This document shows positions 23,586 to 35,246 of a stretch of DNA of 64,000 nt, in pieces (position 1 is the first letter of the stretch; every line of letters starts with the position of its first letter). Under the pieces are notes generated by a model. It was not told the DNA's origin, ran no database searches, and saw only the letters and a program-made list of their open reading frames with translations. A program made the position numbers and the translations under genes. The stretch is from Hormiphora californensis (taxonomy: Eukaryota > Ctenophora > Tentaculata > Cydippida > Pleurobrachiidae), in contig CM035353.1 of the NCBI GenBank assembly GCA_020137815.1, positions 7,595,298 through 7,659,297 of the forward strand, read 5' to 3'.

Positions 23586-24372
23586 CACTTAGTGGGAGAC
23601 ACTAGCGTGGTACGCGCAAAAAAATGTGCGCCATACCAATTATCATAATCGATCATATCTCCGGTTCCTGATGATTTTGATTCCTCTAAATCTAGGCTCT
23701 TAGCTCTAAGTAATAACTTCTAACTGCTAAATTAAACAGCCACATATCAGGATTCAAAAATGTGTCATATTACAGGTCGTACCCAGACGGAGCGTCTGTT
23801 GTACAGGGCTGGTGTTGAGTAGGGAACACTAACCACTCCTGAAACCTCCCTCCTCGTACATTCAATGGCCGCAAAAGTGCTCCGGGAGAAGTACGTGGAT
23901 TACTTCTCGAGGGCAAAGAACTGCTGGTAACCGCACTGCCAATCTCGTTTACTGCGGATGGCATTCATTCGGGGTCAAGTACTTAATTTGTCTTTTCAAA
24001 ATATACATTGGAAATTGACTAATGTGCCACTCTTTTGATTTTACACTAGATCTTTGAGCTTTCAACACTCAACTGAATACTGATATCTCTTTTTCCAAAA
24101 AGATCCAGAATGCCTACTGCCGTGAGATTTGTCAATCTCAATCGTGACCAATCAGATTTGATCACTTGTCGGTACACCGGGCACCCCTCTTACACCAGCC
24201 ATATGGGGAAAGACATGGCGGAGACTATTGAAGGCCATCTCCGTTACATATTTGGTGACCCAGTATTTAATGAGGGATTCATCGGCGGTTGCGTTGACGG
24301 AGCCATGACACAATCTGATGTAAGTAGTTTATAGTTACTTGATAGGCCAATAAGCAGCTGTAATCAGTGGAG
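23586..24372. other. Spacer between the 1-kb duplicates, one candidate exon
   Basis: 24,110-24,319 has an ATG and 70 codons (MPTAVRFVNLNRDQSDLITC..., then GGCVDGAMTQSD) ending exactly at a consensus donor GTAAGT. It is unidentified, and could be a 5' exon whose downstream exons are lost. Confidence 0.3.
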
Positions 24373-25558
24373 TATCATTATTTGTATGCAATTGTATAAT
24401 TACAAAGTTTTAGCAATAAATATTTCCATTGAAATGTCTTTTTTTCCAGTTTTAGAACCAGTGACCCCCGGACCAAGTTACTGGTGAAGAAGGCAACCCG
24501 TCAAAAAAATTTGTTGCGCATGACAGTGCAATGGTGAAGCAGTTTTTTTAAAACTGTAGCGACTGTATTATAAGTATAAAAGTGTCTTTAATAATCAACT
24601 AATCAACTAAATTCTACCGACATTATTCCAAAAAAAATCATCGAACCCAACCTCTAACGATGGCCGAGATCGCCGCCAAATTCTTGAATGGTTCGTGATT
24701 ATAATTTATAAACTACATCATGAAACAATTGTATCGACCCTAACTTCCGTTGTATTTAATGTTAATTTTAAACTATGAAGACCGACGCTACTAGAAATTT
24801 TCATGTTTCACCTAACCATATCGTTATGAGATATTATTCATGATCGGCATATCATATTTCCCTACTGTTGATCATATTTGTAGAGAGAAAGTGGGATATG
24901 ATAGCAGCTATAAAGAGATATTAAAAAATCTTGCCCCTCTTGCTCCTCTTGAAAAGTTACCAAAGATTGAAAAGAGTGGAAAATCTATCATCATATTTTT
25001 GGTAACAGTCACAGTTTAGTACCACGAACGAGCAGACCAACCGGGCAGATATGATATTTATATCTCTCACACTCATATTTCGGTAGGTGTCACCAAGGAC
25101 AACGCTATAGGACAGGACCCATGACCCCTGGTAGTGAGAAGGCGGCGATTTTACGCTTCCTCCCATAGACCCAAAGAGCCCTCTCACCCAGCCACCTCCC
25201 ACCAGACGTGACCTCTCCATCGCCGCCAGCAGCAGAAGAGTTTTTATTCAAATTATGTGTAGAGACCATAGAAAACAAGATGTTTATGAGATTATACGGG
25301 ACCCAAATGGTGACATATATCCTCTGCGGAGAAGGCATTTCAAACCCAAAGAGCCCTCTCACCCAGCCACTTCCCACCAGACCTCTCCATCCCTGCCAGC
25401 TGCAGAAGAGGACCAACCCATCCCCAGCCAGGAATTAACTGTCCCTGACCAGAAACCCTCCCCCATACCGGAAGAGGAGTCTGACCCGTCTTTTTTTGTA
25501 TTCGGTTTAGATAATAATTATTAGTACTTATTTGTAACCAGTTTGGTTTAGGGAACTG
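24373..25558 (+). repeat. Direct duplication of about 1 kb, copy B, with internal duplication
   Basis: It aligns to 22,598-23,585 but is about 200 bp longer. The extra length includes a second copy of CCAAAGAGCCCTCTCACCCA plus following bases (near 25,171 and 25,348), flanking a segment reading YEIIRDPNGDIYPLRRRHFK. Copy B lacks a few short stretches of copy A, such as the repeated GTGGCCGAGATC at 22,850. Confidence 0.85.
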
Positions 25559-25639
25559 AACTATTAGGGTCATTATAGAATAATGCTGCGAGGTCATCGA
25601 GGAAGTTTTCCGTGGCCGATGATCTCCTCCATCGCTGAG

Positions 25640-25850
25640 TAAAGATCTAATGCGAGGGAGTTCGAGACTACATGTGTGGAATCAAGGGAATTGTCTGGGC
25701 CATAGACGGGTGTCACATCCAAGTGGAGGTGATCCAAGTGGAGGATCACTACAACTATACAATAAGCATTATTCCATTGTTCTATTAGCTGTTACTGGAC
25801 CGGACCTGAGGTTCCCTTTGAGATACAGGAGCACCTGGTAAATGTGGTGA
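25640..25850 (+). pseudogene. PIF/Harbinger-like transposase fragment
   Basis: One frame gives GIKGIVWAIDGCHIQVE, the family's xGAIDGTHI-type catalytic Asp segment. A 1-bp shift later gives YNKHYSIVLLAVTGPDLRF, which matches the Y-x-N-R-K-x-x-HSI-x-x-Q-A-V-x-D-x-x-x-x-F segment of DDE_Tnp_4 (Harbinger/PIF) transposases. The piece GGTGATCCAAGTGGAG is locally duplicated in between. Only this core survives. It fits with the linker-type protein at 17.1 kb, but linkage of the two is inference. Confidence 0.6.
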
Positions 25851-25937
25851 TAATGGGGTGCCCCTAGGCCTAGATCTCTGTCCATCTGTTAAAACTGAAC
25901 TGTGTCATGTGAATTGTTTAGAAACTGAACGGAAATT

Positions 25938-26030
25938 GACCAGATCAATAACCCTGACCATCCACTATACCTTGTCCTGAGCGGCACTGACCCATTAGAG
26001 CGACTCTTTGGAAAAGTAGGGAAAATACGG
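25938..26030 (+). pseudogene. Short transposase-like scrap (SGTDPLERLFGKV)
   Basis: A frame reads NPDHPLYLVLSGTDPLERLF, then GKVGKIR. GTDxLExLFGxxR is a recurring motif in several eukaryotic DDE-type transposases. The fragment is too short to assign to a family. Confidence 0.35.
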
Positions 26031-26518
26031 ATAAGTACATGTGTCTCATGTCACTCCTGAAACATATGTCTCGCATCAGAAATTCAAAGGTTAAGAATAC
26101 GGACATATACATATGTATTTAGGAGTCTATATATTTAGTTTATAATTGAGTGTCACATAAAATTAGTTCATTTACCAAAATACACTTATTAAATTTGTTA
26201 ATTTTTAATAAAAGATAACAATTTGCTTTTAATAAGAAGGCACTCCCCCAATTCTTCGCCCCAACCTCACTACAAATACAGAAGAGGGCTGCAGACCACT
26301 GCCAGTGGAGATGCTGCTAACCTTTGTTTGACGGGTTGTAAAAGATGAAGATCCCATACAGGTCGCATTTTAAAATGCTAAAAACATCATATTATTTGTG
26401 TATATATTTAGTAATATCTTAACATGATTGGTTGCAATTCATTTCTCCTATGGAGCAATGAAAATACTGTATAGCTACATGAACTACATATAGTTGTGTG
26501 TCCTCATCCGAATTGTGA

Positions 26519-27380
26519 GTCCGTTATTTGGAAATACAATTTACCTCTGACCCTGAAAATACCAAAGCGAAGATTCGCTGCAGGTACTTCCGGAGGGGGA
26601 TTTGCAGGCACGGTACTGAAGGAACTACTCTTGTGGAAGGAAAAGTATGCCCTTTTTACACTCCCCACCCACTGAGAAACAGGCCAACCCAAGGGAAGGA
26701 CACGAGAGGAATGGTGCAACCCAAGCCCTGGTGAAGAGTGTGAGACATTTGTAAACTACGGCAGATGTAAGCACGGAATGAGTGGGAAAATAAAGAAAAA
26801 CGAAAATCTGTGAAGGACGCCACCCCAAGATATGCAAGAAACTGCGATCAGGTGGATTTGGAAAAAACGGGTGTACCAAGGGATCGAAATGTGAGTACCT
26901 GCACCCCAAGGTATGTAGAGGATCTGTCTCAAAAGAAAAGACGTGTACTGATCCCGTATCCTGTAAGTTCTTCCACATTTCAGGAACACGCCTTTCTCAC
27001 CCAAACGTTCATCAAACAAAGCCTAAACCCCCTGGAGCTGGAGTCTCGACCAGCGCCAATTATGCAACTGCACTGGACCAGAAAGCAGAACCAGTAACAC
27101 CTGCTGTTCCCGTTACAATGGATTTTCTCCAGGACCTGATCAGAGAAATGAAGGAGGGATTCTCTGCTCAGGCCCAACAAATACAATCTCTGACACGGAC
27201 CATGCACTCTCGAGAAACAGGCTCTCCAATGAAACCCCTGTTTGGAGACTTCCCAACACCCAGCCAAGAACAACAATTCTGGGATTCGGAGCCACCCATT
27301 CGACATATCAACCTTATCACCTCTCTCAAGGTTTCTCTACTTCAGGTCAATTTCACCTGCAGCTGGAGGGGAGACTAAGT
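26519..27380 (+). pseudogene. LINE ORF1-like region with CCCH zinc-finger pattern, frame-broken
   Basis: Near 26,575: CRYFRRGICRHG, then CPFYTPHPL. About 170 bp further on, in a shifted frame: C...FVNYGRCKHGMSG and, after another break, C...P. The spacing C-x5-G-x-C-x-H-G is the C-x-x-x-x-x-C of CCCH fingers with an attached GxCxHG signature. 27,118-27,260 (ATG at 27,118) encodes a helical segment (MDFLQDLIREMKEGFSAQAQ) like an ORF1 coiled coil. It lies directly upstream of and on the same strand as the endonuclease, as expected for ORF1 of a non-LTR retrotransposon. Confidence 0.5.
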
Positions 27381-30300
27381 GGAAACTCCCCTACATCAAG
27401 GAGATGTATCTGTCTCCTGAAAAGCACGAACCCCCAGTCCTCGCAATGGGCATTACGGAGACATGGCTTAAAAGCTACATCTCTGACGCTCAAGTATCTA
27501 TCCCCGGATACGCTGTCATACGAGCCGATAGGGAAATAAAAACCGGCGGAGGATGTCTTCTCTATGTCAATGAGGAAATCCCTATCACAAAACAACTCTC
27601 ATGGAGCGACAAGCAACAAGTGTAGTGACTGCATTCTCAGAAGAGCATAACCTGCTACTGGGATGTGTCTACAGGCCCCCAGACGCTGATGAATCCTCCT
27701 TTGGAGACGCAATGAGAAAACTACAAGAGGAGATTGATAGCGTCTGCAAGAGTGGCGAAGAACCTGAAATAGTGCTACTGGGGGACTTCAACCTACCTCA
27801 GATGAACTGGGAAAGTTTTAACATTCGCAACGAAGGAGCGAAGGTTAATGGACCATATCAGCAAACTCTTGAACTGATTAATGAAAACTTTCTGGAACAA
27901 CTGGTAAAATCACCCACTAGAGGATCAAACATACTGGACATAGTGCTTACCAACACACCGGATTACTTTGTAAATGTAGAGATTACAGAAGTAAAGATCT
28001 CTGACCACCGGATGGTGGAGTGCACTCTTGCTTACAACCCCCTCGTAAGCCAAACTACAGGCAAGACTGAAAATGACCCGTTTCGAAAGTTCAAGTTACA
28101 TAACGTGGACTACACCCCCTATGAAAACTAAACTGAGCAAGATTGATTGGGACAAAATCCCAGATTACTGCGACCAGGAGGAAGGGACAGATGAACAGTT
28201 CCTAGATCTTGTAGTCAAAGTAGTCCTTGAAATTGCGGAAGACACCCTCCCAGTTAAAAGATACTGCGGAAGCTAAATCAAAGGATCAAGGAACCTCTCA
28301 GAAGGAAAGCCAGAAAAATCAGAAAGAAGCTCAATCGGAACCCGCCCCCGGATCCCCAGGAGGAGAAATTGCCTCACGAACAGCTGGCGGAACTAAATGA
28401 TAAAATGAAGGAGAGAGTCATTGAAAGCCTGGACCAAGAAGAGGAGAGTGCTGTTGCTTCTATCAAAGAAAATCCCCGATTTTTCTCTCTTATGCGAAAA
28501 AGCTATCAAAAACAGCATCAAACATCGCTCCAATTAAACGGGAGGACGGAACTCTTGCCACCTGAGAGTGCTGAGAAAGCACAGCTGCTACAAAAACAGT
28601 ATGTACGTGTTTTCAGTGACCCTGACGAAGTTGTTGGTGTAGATAGTCTCTCTTGGACAAACGATGAAGCTGAACAACTCCTTGACGACTTTGACTTCAC
28701 CCCCGAAGACATCAAGTTGGCAATGAAGGAGATCAATCCCTACGGGCAGCCCCAGAAGGCGACATCCCTGCAAGAATTCTATATGAATGTCGAGCTCAAC
28801 TAGCCTACCCCCTATGGCTCCTCTGGAGGCGATCAATGGATAGAGGAACTATACCTTCCTCCCTGAAAAACCAGCAAATAGTTCCGATATTCAAGAAGGG
28901 GGACAGGACTAAGGCAGCAAATTATCGACCAGTGTCCTTGACCTCCAACATGAAAAACATTCGAAAGAGTCATGAAAACCGAATTGTTACATTCTTCGAG
29001 GAAACAACGTGTTCCCAGAATCTCAACACGGGTTCCGGAAAAATCGTAGTTGCCGTGACCCAACTATCGAACGTTGACACCAACTCAAACAACTCCGAGA
29101 TGGTAACGAAGTGTATGTTTATATATATTGACTACGCAAAAGCGTTTATAGGTCGATATAAACATCCTCATATCCAAACTTGAACGTTATGGACTCCGTG
29201 GAAAAGTCCTAACTGGATCCGGTGCTTCTTAACGGACAGATACCAAACCGTTGTAGTGGATGGAAAACAGTCCTCACGGGAAAGAGTACGGAGCGGGGTC
29301 CCCGCGGGAACTGTGCTTGGCCCACCCCTCTTCATAGTCTACGTTGCGATTTGGTCTCAGCAGTACAGTTTCCCTTCCAAAAACCCTGGCAGATGACACC
29401 AAACCATCAAAGCGATAGAAAATGAGGAGTCTCAAGCCCAACTCCAGAAGGATCTGAATGAAGAGGAAGATGTCAAAAGCAAACAATATGAGCTTGAACG
29501 AAGAAAAATTCGAAGTTGTGCACTACACTTAACAAACTCTCTTGCTCAGACAGCTCCCTTCACCTCGGGTTCTGGACACCTACTATACCCCCGATGATCT
29601 GAGATTGAACCAAAACCTTGTACGGGACCTCGGGGTTCAATTAGCAAATGATCTATCCTGGGACCTTCACATCGGAAAGATGCTGCAGACGCCCGAGATG
29701 AGTGGATGGGTTTCTACGTGCTTTCAAAACAAGACAGCCGAAACGCTGCTCATCCTCTACAAAAGCCTTGTGCGAAGCAAGCTGGATATTGCTGCCCGCT
29801 CTGGGACTCACCTAAGATCTCGGACATCATGAGCGTTGAAGCAGTACAGAGGAAGTTTACCAAACGTATCCTTGGGATAGCGACCTGAGCTATTGGGATC
29901 CCTAAAGAAGTTGAACTTACAGTCAATGCAGCGACGTCGGGAACGCTACTCCATCATTATGATCATCTACATCACGGAGTGCCGGCTTCCAACGGCAAGC
30001 CCACAGGGGACTACCGCAAAGCGAATCGCCGCACTAGGAGAATAGCCCCCCTCCCCTCCCCCACCACAGGAACTGCCCACAGGACAGGTTCCATTATAGG
30101 TGGCTTCGGGTTCGGGAGGATAAACTCCTTCGAGAGTCGCAAGATATTGATTCTTCTTCCCTATGAGCTTGATCTTTGGCTCTCTATCCCTGCGACAGGT
30201 GGGGATGAGTTAACTAATCTTCTCGTCTTGAGTTTATTTGCTTTCTCGATTAGCTGAGGGCTACCGTGTGTGATATATTATCGTTTTGCACATTGGTGTG

Positions 30301-30580
30301 AAGTTCTACAATAATGCTCGACTTGGAAAGAAAGTTGAGGTTCCAACGTCCCCCACCACCACACAAGTTTCTGTTCAACGAAGTACCACAACTCGTTCGC
30401 CTGCAGAGCGGCCAGACTTTGGAACACCCTACCATGTACGTGAATACGGCGAAGACCTAGCCTCATCAAGTCCTTCTTGGTAATGCTGAAGAGATTCCCA
30501 ACCGACCCCCGTGACTGGATACACTCGACAGAACAACAATTCGATACTTGACTGGGAAGGAATAGCTTCCAGGGAGGGGG
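27380..30580 (+). pseudogene. Non-LTR retrotransposon (LINE) ORF2: endonuclease plus reverse transcriptase, frame-broken
   Basis: Order of domains: an AP-type endonuclease from about 27,380 (ITETWLKSY with the catalytic Glu; frame change near 27,600; then LLGCVYRPP, VLLGDFNLPQMNW and ISDHRMVECTL). A linker follows, then the RT: QQIVPIFKKGDRTKAANYRP and SLTS (about 28,870), IDYAKAF (motif A, 29,128), SGVPAGTVLGPPLF (motif B, about 29,295) and LADDT where Y/FADD is usual (motif C, about 29,388). Then LGVQLANDLSWDLHIGKM, KISDIMSVEAVQRKFTKRIL (29,813-29,875) and the C-terminal SFACRAARLWNTLP (about 30,393). At least six frame changes or stops break it. Layout and end motifs suit the CR1/Jockey-like superfamily; the exact clade was not resolved. 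No poly-A or target-site duplication was identified. Confidence 0.85.
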
Positions 30581-30762
30581 AGGCTCTGTGAGGAGCTGAC
30601 ACCTGTGCAGTATTTGCACAAAGAGGACTACAAGACTACAAGACTACAAAAGCACCCTTATGCACCCTTATGATACCTCCTCGGTATCAGATGACATGAA
30701 ACAGAAGATGGTTGAGAACTGAGAAGATGATGGGCTTTAGTGTGGAGGAGAGGGATACGGCA

Positions 30763-31067
30763 AACCTGTTTATCCTAAAGTCCCAAAAGAGATTACAAGT
30801 GATCTCAGTTGCTTCATTGGCCCTGGGAGTCTCGAGTTTTTCACCTTGGCGAGACTGGGAACCTCATTCCTTGAGAAGCCTGTGAATGAGTGGGAGCTTG
30901 ACTCGAGCTACTTCGAGGCTAAGAAAATGGCTGTCAACTTAGCAGTAGTGAACGATGCTGCGGAAAGGGGCGTGAAACTTGTTGCCGACTTTAAGGACAC
31001 TGGAAAAGAAGGAGGACAACCTCCAGGCCATCCTCCAAACTGTAAAGACAAAGGCCAGGGTTCCTGA
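30763..31067 (+). pseudogene. C-terminal fragment of a transposon-encoded protein (VVNDAAERGVKL motif)
   Basis: One continuous frame: VYPKVPKEITSDLSCFIGPG, then ARLGTSFLEKPVNEWELDSS, then LAVVNDAAERGVKLVADFKD. A G-P-x-S ... W ... VVND-x-AERG-x-KL tail is common to many uncharacterised transposase-like proteins in invertebrate genomes; this is from memory and the family is unnamed here. The frame is closed at both ends by stops, so it is a remnant. Confidence 0.45.
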
Positions 31068-31271
31068 TCGACGAAACCAGAAACAGGAACCAACAAGATG
31101 GTACCTGATGTAGAATTAGCATTTGTTTGGTGTGTGTGTGTGTGTATATGTGTTAATCTATCGATAGCTATCTACTTAACTTTTTACTACGACGTTGTTT
31201 CAATTTATATCACCTATTTTTCCTTGTGCATGGTCAAAAATATCGTTTTTTGTCAATAATTCGTAAACGGT

Positions 31272-31938
31272 TGACTTTAGGCTATATGTTTCTCCATATG
31301 GAGCACTGGAAACACCTGCTTTAATAGCTGCGATTGAAGAAGTTGAAAGAGCGGGCCTGGAAATTGATGGTATAGTATCTGATAGATGTGCTACTTTTGC
31401 AGAGTAGATGGCCAAGATGCGAAGTTTGATTGAACATCACTTTGACAATTGGCACCTGATAAAGAATATCAAGGGGAAGCTTACACCTAAAGGGCTCCAG
31501 AAATGGACAAAATCTATTGATGATGGCCATATTTGGCATTGCCTCAAAACATGTGGAAATGATGAAGAGAAGCTGCTGAACATGTTACACAGTTATTATA
31601 TTTATAATTTACTCCACCTTCTCAACATCCACGACTTAAAAACAAAGATAGCACAGAAGATGTGGGAGAAGATATGTGCGATGAAAGTTGGTAACACTAA
31701 AAATATCAAGACCTACGGAGCGCTGTATCCCAATGTAAACCCTCTAAGTATGGGTAAATGTTACCATTCGAAGTTTACCAGGAGGCAAAAGAGGAAAAAG
31801 TGCAAGAGTTTTTTCCACACGGGTCGACTGGAGTATTTTCACAGTTCGAAGCTCCTTCTCCTTCCAAATCACTATCAGAACGAGACGATGGAGGTGTATA
31901 CGGACATATATTTATTTAGGAGTCTATATATAATTTAG
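31272..31938 (+). pseudogene. DDE-type transposase remnant (HFDNWHLIKNIKGKL)
   Basis: One frame from about 31,272 (GALETPALIAAIEEVERAGL, then EIDGIVSDRCATFAE) has a TAG at 31,405-31,407. It then continues as MAKMRSLIEHHFDNWHLIKN, KWTKSIDDGHIWHCLKTCGN and FFHTGRLEYFHS. The series I-x-SDR-x ... H-x-FD-x-WH-x-x-K-x-IK-x-KL ... W-x-C-x-x-TCG-x-D ... HTG-x-LE-x-FH is shared with a widespread set of uncharacterised transposases in fish and invertebrates. The last 60 bp (CGGACATATAxxTATxTAGG, then AGTCTATATA) recur at 26,101-26,160, so that 3' end is a dispersed repeat. Confidence 0.55.
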
Positions 31939-32205
31939 TTTGTAATTGAGTGTCACATAAACTTAGTTTAGGTAACAGATTAAACTGCTAACTAATGATA
32001 AAATAATACAGCCCCGATAAAAGAGATTAAAACACTAATAAAATGTGATAGTTTAAAAAAGGTAAAAGAAAGATGCTTTAACCAATATAACTCCCTCTTC
32101 GGCCTCTACAGGAGGGGAGAGGGGACGAAACAATTTGATGTCAGGTAGATATTACTTATTATTTCGTTCTTTCGAGTTTGAGTAGGGGATTCGTGATCGG
32201 GTGTT

Positions 32206-32840
32206 GTGAGCCTGGCAACACCCACATTTAGTGGGAGTTGCACGCCTCATATTTCTGTCTGGGCATATGGTGTATCGCGGCGTGGCAATCCCCCACTTTT
32301 TTCTCCCTTTCTACGTAGCGAGCGGAGATTGCCACACTGCGATGCATTCTGGGCGCCGAGCGTTCGGGCCGCTCGGCTCGGCTCGCCAGGGGAGATATCA
32401 GGGACAGACTGGGAAGAAGAACCGACAACCAGCGTCAGCCCCGGGAGAGAGATAGCCGTCCCCGGAACCCAGCGCGGACCATCAACTTTGCCAGCCTGAC
32501 CACGCAGGAGGCCGTCATAAGGGCCTGGGACGAGAGAGTGGGGTCATTAGATCCTGAAGGAGTATTCCCCCCTCAGGCATTCGCCGCCCACCACGGAGGC
32601 GCTGGCCCGAATCCGGAGAGCCAGAGGAGAGTCCGCCGAGGTGCGAGCGACTGCATATGCAAACAGCTGTGCAGATGTGATAGGAGTATGGAAAGAGGTC
32701 AGGGCCTTCGAGGGTACCATGGCGGGTACGCCTGCCACCAACAGGAGGATAAAGGGGCTATTCATAATAAAGGGTCAACAGTTCTTTATACATTTATTAC
32801 ATTTTAAAACATTACAACCTATCCATAATGCATTATAACA
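32206..32840 (+). repeat. Dispersed repeat copy 2 with a short broken ORF
   Basis: 32,247-32,385 is the second copy of the 18-kb repeat. Downstream, in shifting frames, there is a readable stretch (NFASLTTQEAVIRAWDERVG, then SLDPEGVFPPQAF) that is not shared with the 18-kb copy and is not identified. From 32,780 the sequence turns AT-rich with no gene. Confidence 0.5.
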
Positions 32841-33265
32841 TATCCCTAAGGCTAATTATAGATATAATCTTTAACACAGACCATCATTTCTGTGGTAGGT
32901 GATAATCGAGTCATTATTTGATGTGTTTAATTCTGCAAGATAGAATACATGCTTTCTCCCTATTTATGGAAGTAATGCACGTGATGCGAGTTAAAATTTG
33001 AATTGATTTGTATCATATATCGTATTATTTAGCAGAGATCCACTACATGCCTGTGTTTAATTGTGTTTTGTTGTCGCAAGATATCATCTTTTCAGTTTTA
33101 TTTTCAGTTTATCTCTAGAATCTAGATCTATTACATGCTGGTTATTGCTGATTTTTTACTGGGACCAATTTTTTCATACGCAGCGTTTTCTATTTTATCA
33201 CCTACGTACATACATATTATCTTTTTCTGAGCATTTCTTTTTGTTTTTAACACATTAACATATTT
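32841..33265. other. AT-rich, no gene supported
   Basis: Nothing recognisable apart from poly-pyrimidine stretches leading into the 31-bp tandem repeat. Confidence 0.6.
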
Positions 33266-33267
33266 TT

Positions 33268-33365
33268 CAGTAACTTTGTAGTTCGGTATCATCTTTTTCA
33301 GTAACTTTCTAGTTCGGTATCATCTTTTTCAGTAACTTTCTAGTTCGGTATCATCTTTTTCTAAC
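33268..33365. repeat. Tandem repeat of about 31 bp, block 1
   Basis: Three copies of CAGTAACTTTCTAGTTCGGT plus ATCATCTTTTT. Two more copies lie at 33,881-33,935, directly after the 279-bp palindrome, so the array is split by later sequence. Confidence 0.9.
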
Positions 33366-33601
33366 TCAACACTTTTTTAGCTACTTAGCATGTCACAAGT
33401 ACAGTATACATGTCTCCAGGTTGCAAATGGCAAGTTGTTATGACAACAAAGAACTCACATCTGGACAAATAGCAGCTTGAGGAAGATGCTAAACAATTGT
33501 AAGTATTAATCATTAGCACAAACACGCACATACATACATACATACACATAGTTCGAACTTGCCACATAGTTTTAGGTTATTGCGGGGATGGAGGGGGTGA
33601 T

Positions 33602-33880
33602 AGGGTCACCACACACCAAAGTTAAAATTAAAATTAAAATTTTGATTTTAAAATCGCACACACCAGCGGCCGTAAAAATTTTTCTCCCCATTCTAAAAGT
33701 AACAATCTCACGCACGATTTTGACGGTTGCGTTGGATGACAAAATTTTAACACGCCGTCAAAATCGCGCACGAGATTGTTACTTTTAGAATGGGGGAGAG
33801 AAATTTTAACGGCCGCTGGTGTGTGCGGCTTTAAAATCAAAATTTTAATTTTAATTTTAACTTTGGTTTGTGGTAACCCT
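33602..33880. mobile_element. Near-complete palindromic MITE, 279 bp, TA target
   Basis: Left end AGGGTCACCACACACCAAAG; right end, reverse-complemented, AGGGTTACCACAAACCAAAG. The pairing continues inward almost to the centre (33,735-33,745), through AAAATTAAAATTTTGAT, CACACCAGCGGCCGT, CATTCTAAAAGTAACAATCT and GATTTTGACGG. Reading the ends as GGGT/ACCC, both flanks are TA, a Tc1/mariner-type target. It has no coding capacity. Confidence 0.85.
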
Positions 33881-33981
33881 AACTTTCTAGTTCGGTATCA
33901 TCTTTTTCAGTAACTTTCTAGTTCGGTATCATCTTTAATCTGTTTTCATCTTTAATCTGTTTCATCTTTATTTTTTCGTCA

Positions 33982-34779
33982 ATGGCATCTAATTTCTACG
34001 AATTCCCTCAAACATGATGACACTAAGTATAATGTATTGAACTTAAATGTGGGTGGGAACATGTATTGTTGTGTAGAGGGGCATAAGAAAGACTGTAAAC
34101 CTCGAGATTATGTCCTGTATCTCGATGGATTGAGTTGGGGGACCACCCTCGAGACATGGGAAGAAGATGGCATTATCCCATCACTCATCAGGGCTGTTCC
34201 CCAGTGGAGAGACCAGGAGGTGTGGGTACCTGAAGTATAGCAGACCAGAGAGGACTCGGAGGACACCGCTGTACATATTGATAACTTATGGCAACCACCA
34301 ATCCAAGATATAAACCAGTTTTCTCCGATACTGTGGGAACAGCAGGAATCAAAACGAGTGCACCAAAGGGAGCTAACAGTAAGATTCATTGCTCCAGATT
34401 TCTATGACAGTACTGAGTTTTGACATGTAGGGACGAGGCTGGCAACAAAGGGGGATGAGAGGGGGGTAGTTCAATTCAGGGAACCTAGGCGAGGGAGCCT
34501 AGAACAATCAACATCGGATGCCACGCTCAGAAAGAGAGTTGGAAGAGAGGAAACTCCTCTGAACTTCCAACCGAAGAGGCAGTGGTTTATATATGGAAAA
34601 ACACTGGATAGGACAAGATGCTTTCTCACTGACCAAACTGGCCTTGTTGATGGGAAGAAATCATCATGGGAAAAAGTCTCTGACCCTTACGACGCATCAT
34701 TTGGTGTAAGAGTACAGCTATGGAAATCCTTGTCCCTCTTGGCAAAATTCTGGCGAGTATACCAGAGAAACAGATAAGA
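33982..34779 (+). pseudogene. Unidentified pseudogene, about 265 codons, two in-frame stops
   Basis: An ATG at 33,982 (MASNFYEFPQT) runs 11 codons. A 1-bp shift then leads into KYNVLNLNVGGNMYCCVEG, and a single frame continues for about 245 codons to TAA at 34,777-34,779. It is interrupted only by TAG (34,238) and TGA (34,421). Notable stretches: YVLYLDGLSWGTTLETWEED followed by GIIPSLIRAV, IDNLWQPPIQDINQF, KRQWFIYGKTLDRTRCFLTD and FGVRVQLWKSLSLLAKFW. The first of these has a chromodomain-like spacing (G-x-SW ... TWE ... I-x-x-LI), but that is weak. Few disabling changes over 800 bp suggest recent decay. Product unknown. Confidence 0.5.
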
Positions 34780-35240
34780 GATAATTTCCTCGGGAACCCG
34801 TGAAACATTGTTTTTTCAACGCAATTGAGTTTGAAAAGTACTATCAGGCGGCACGAGCGTTCTGTAGTCTAACCAATAACTACTATATACTAATCTATAC
34901 TAATAGATTTGATTTATCTTATATTATGTAATATGTATGGAATATTAGGGATTAGAAAATTGTTACAATACAACATTTCCAGACAGACAGAACAAAGTGC
35001 TCACTGGGGGATGTGCAACAGCACAACACACACTCTACAATAACAGGCCATTCAAGCTCGCGAGGAAACGGACGAAAACTGGGAACGAAACTTCTCCTCC
35101 CACCCAAAGCACTCTCCCCCGCTAGCCCCCGCTTGTCAACGTAAATTGTAATTTGTGGTGATATAAAGTAATTCAGACATAATCATTCAGTATAAATTTT
35201 ATCGATTCTACATTCCTGCCACGAATCCTGACTTTTTAGT
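34780..35240. other. No gene supported
   Basis: AT-rich stretches without readable frames. Confidence 0.5.
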
Positions 35241-35246
35241 TTTAGC

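Noticed and set aside
34100-34200. Chromodomain of a Ty3/gypsy integrase
   Set aside because: Only the TWE...LI spacing fits; aromatic cage residues and a neighbouring integrase are absent.
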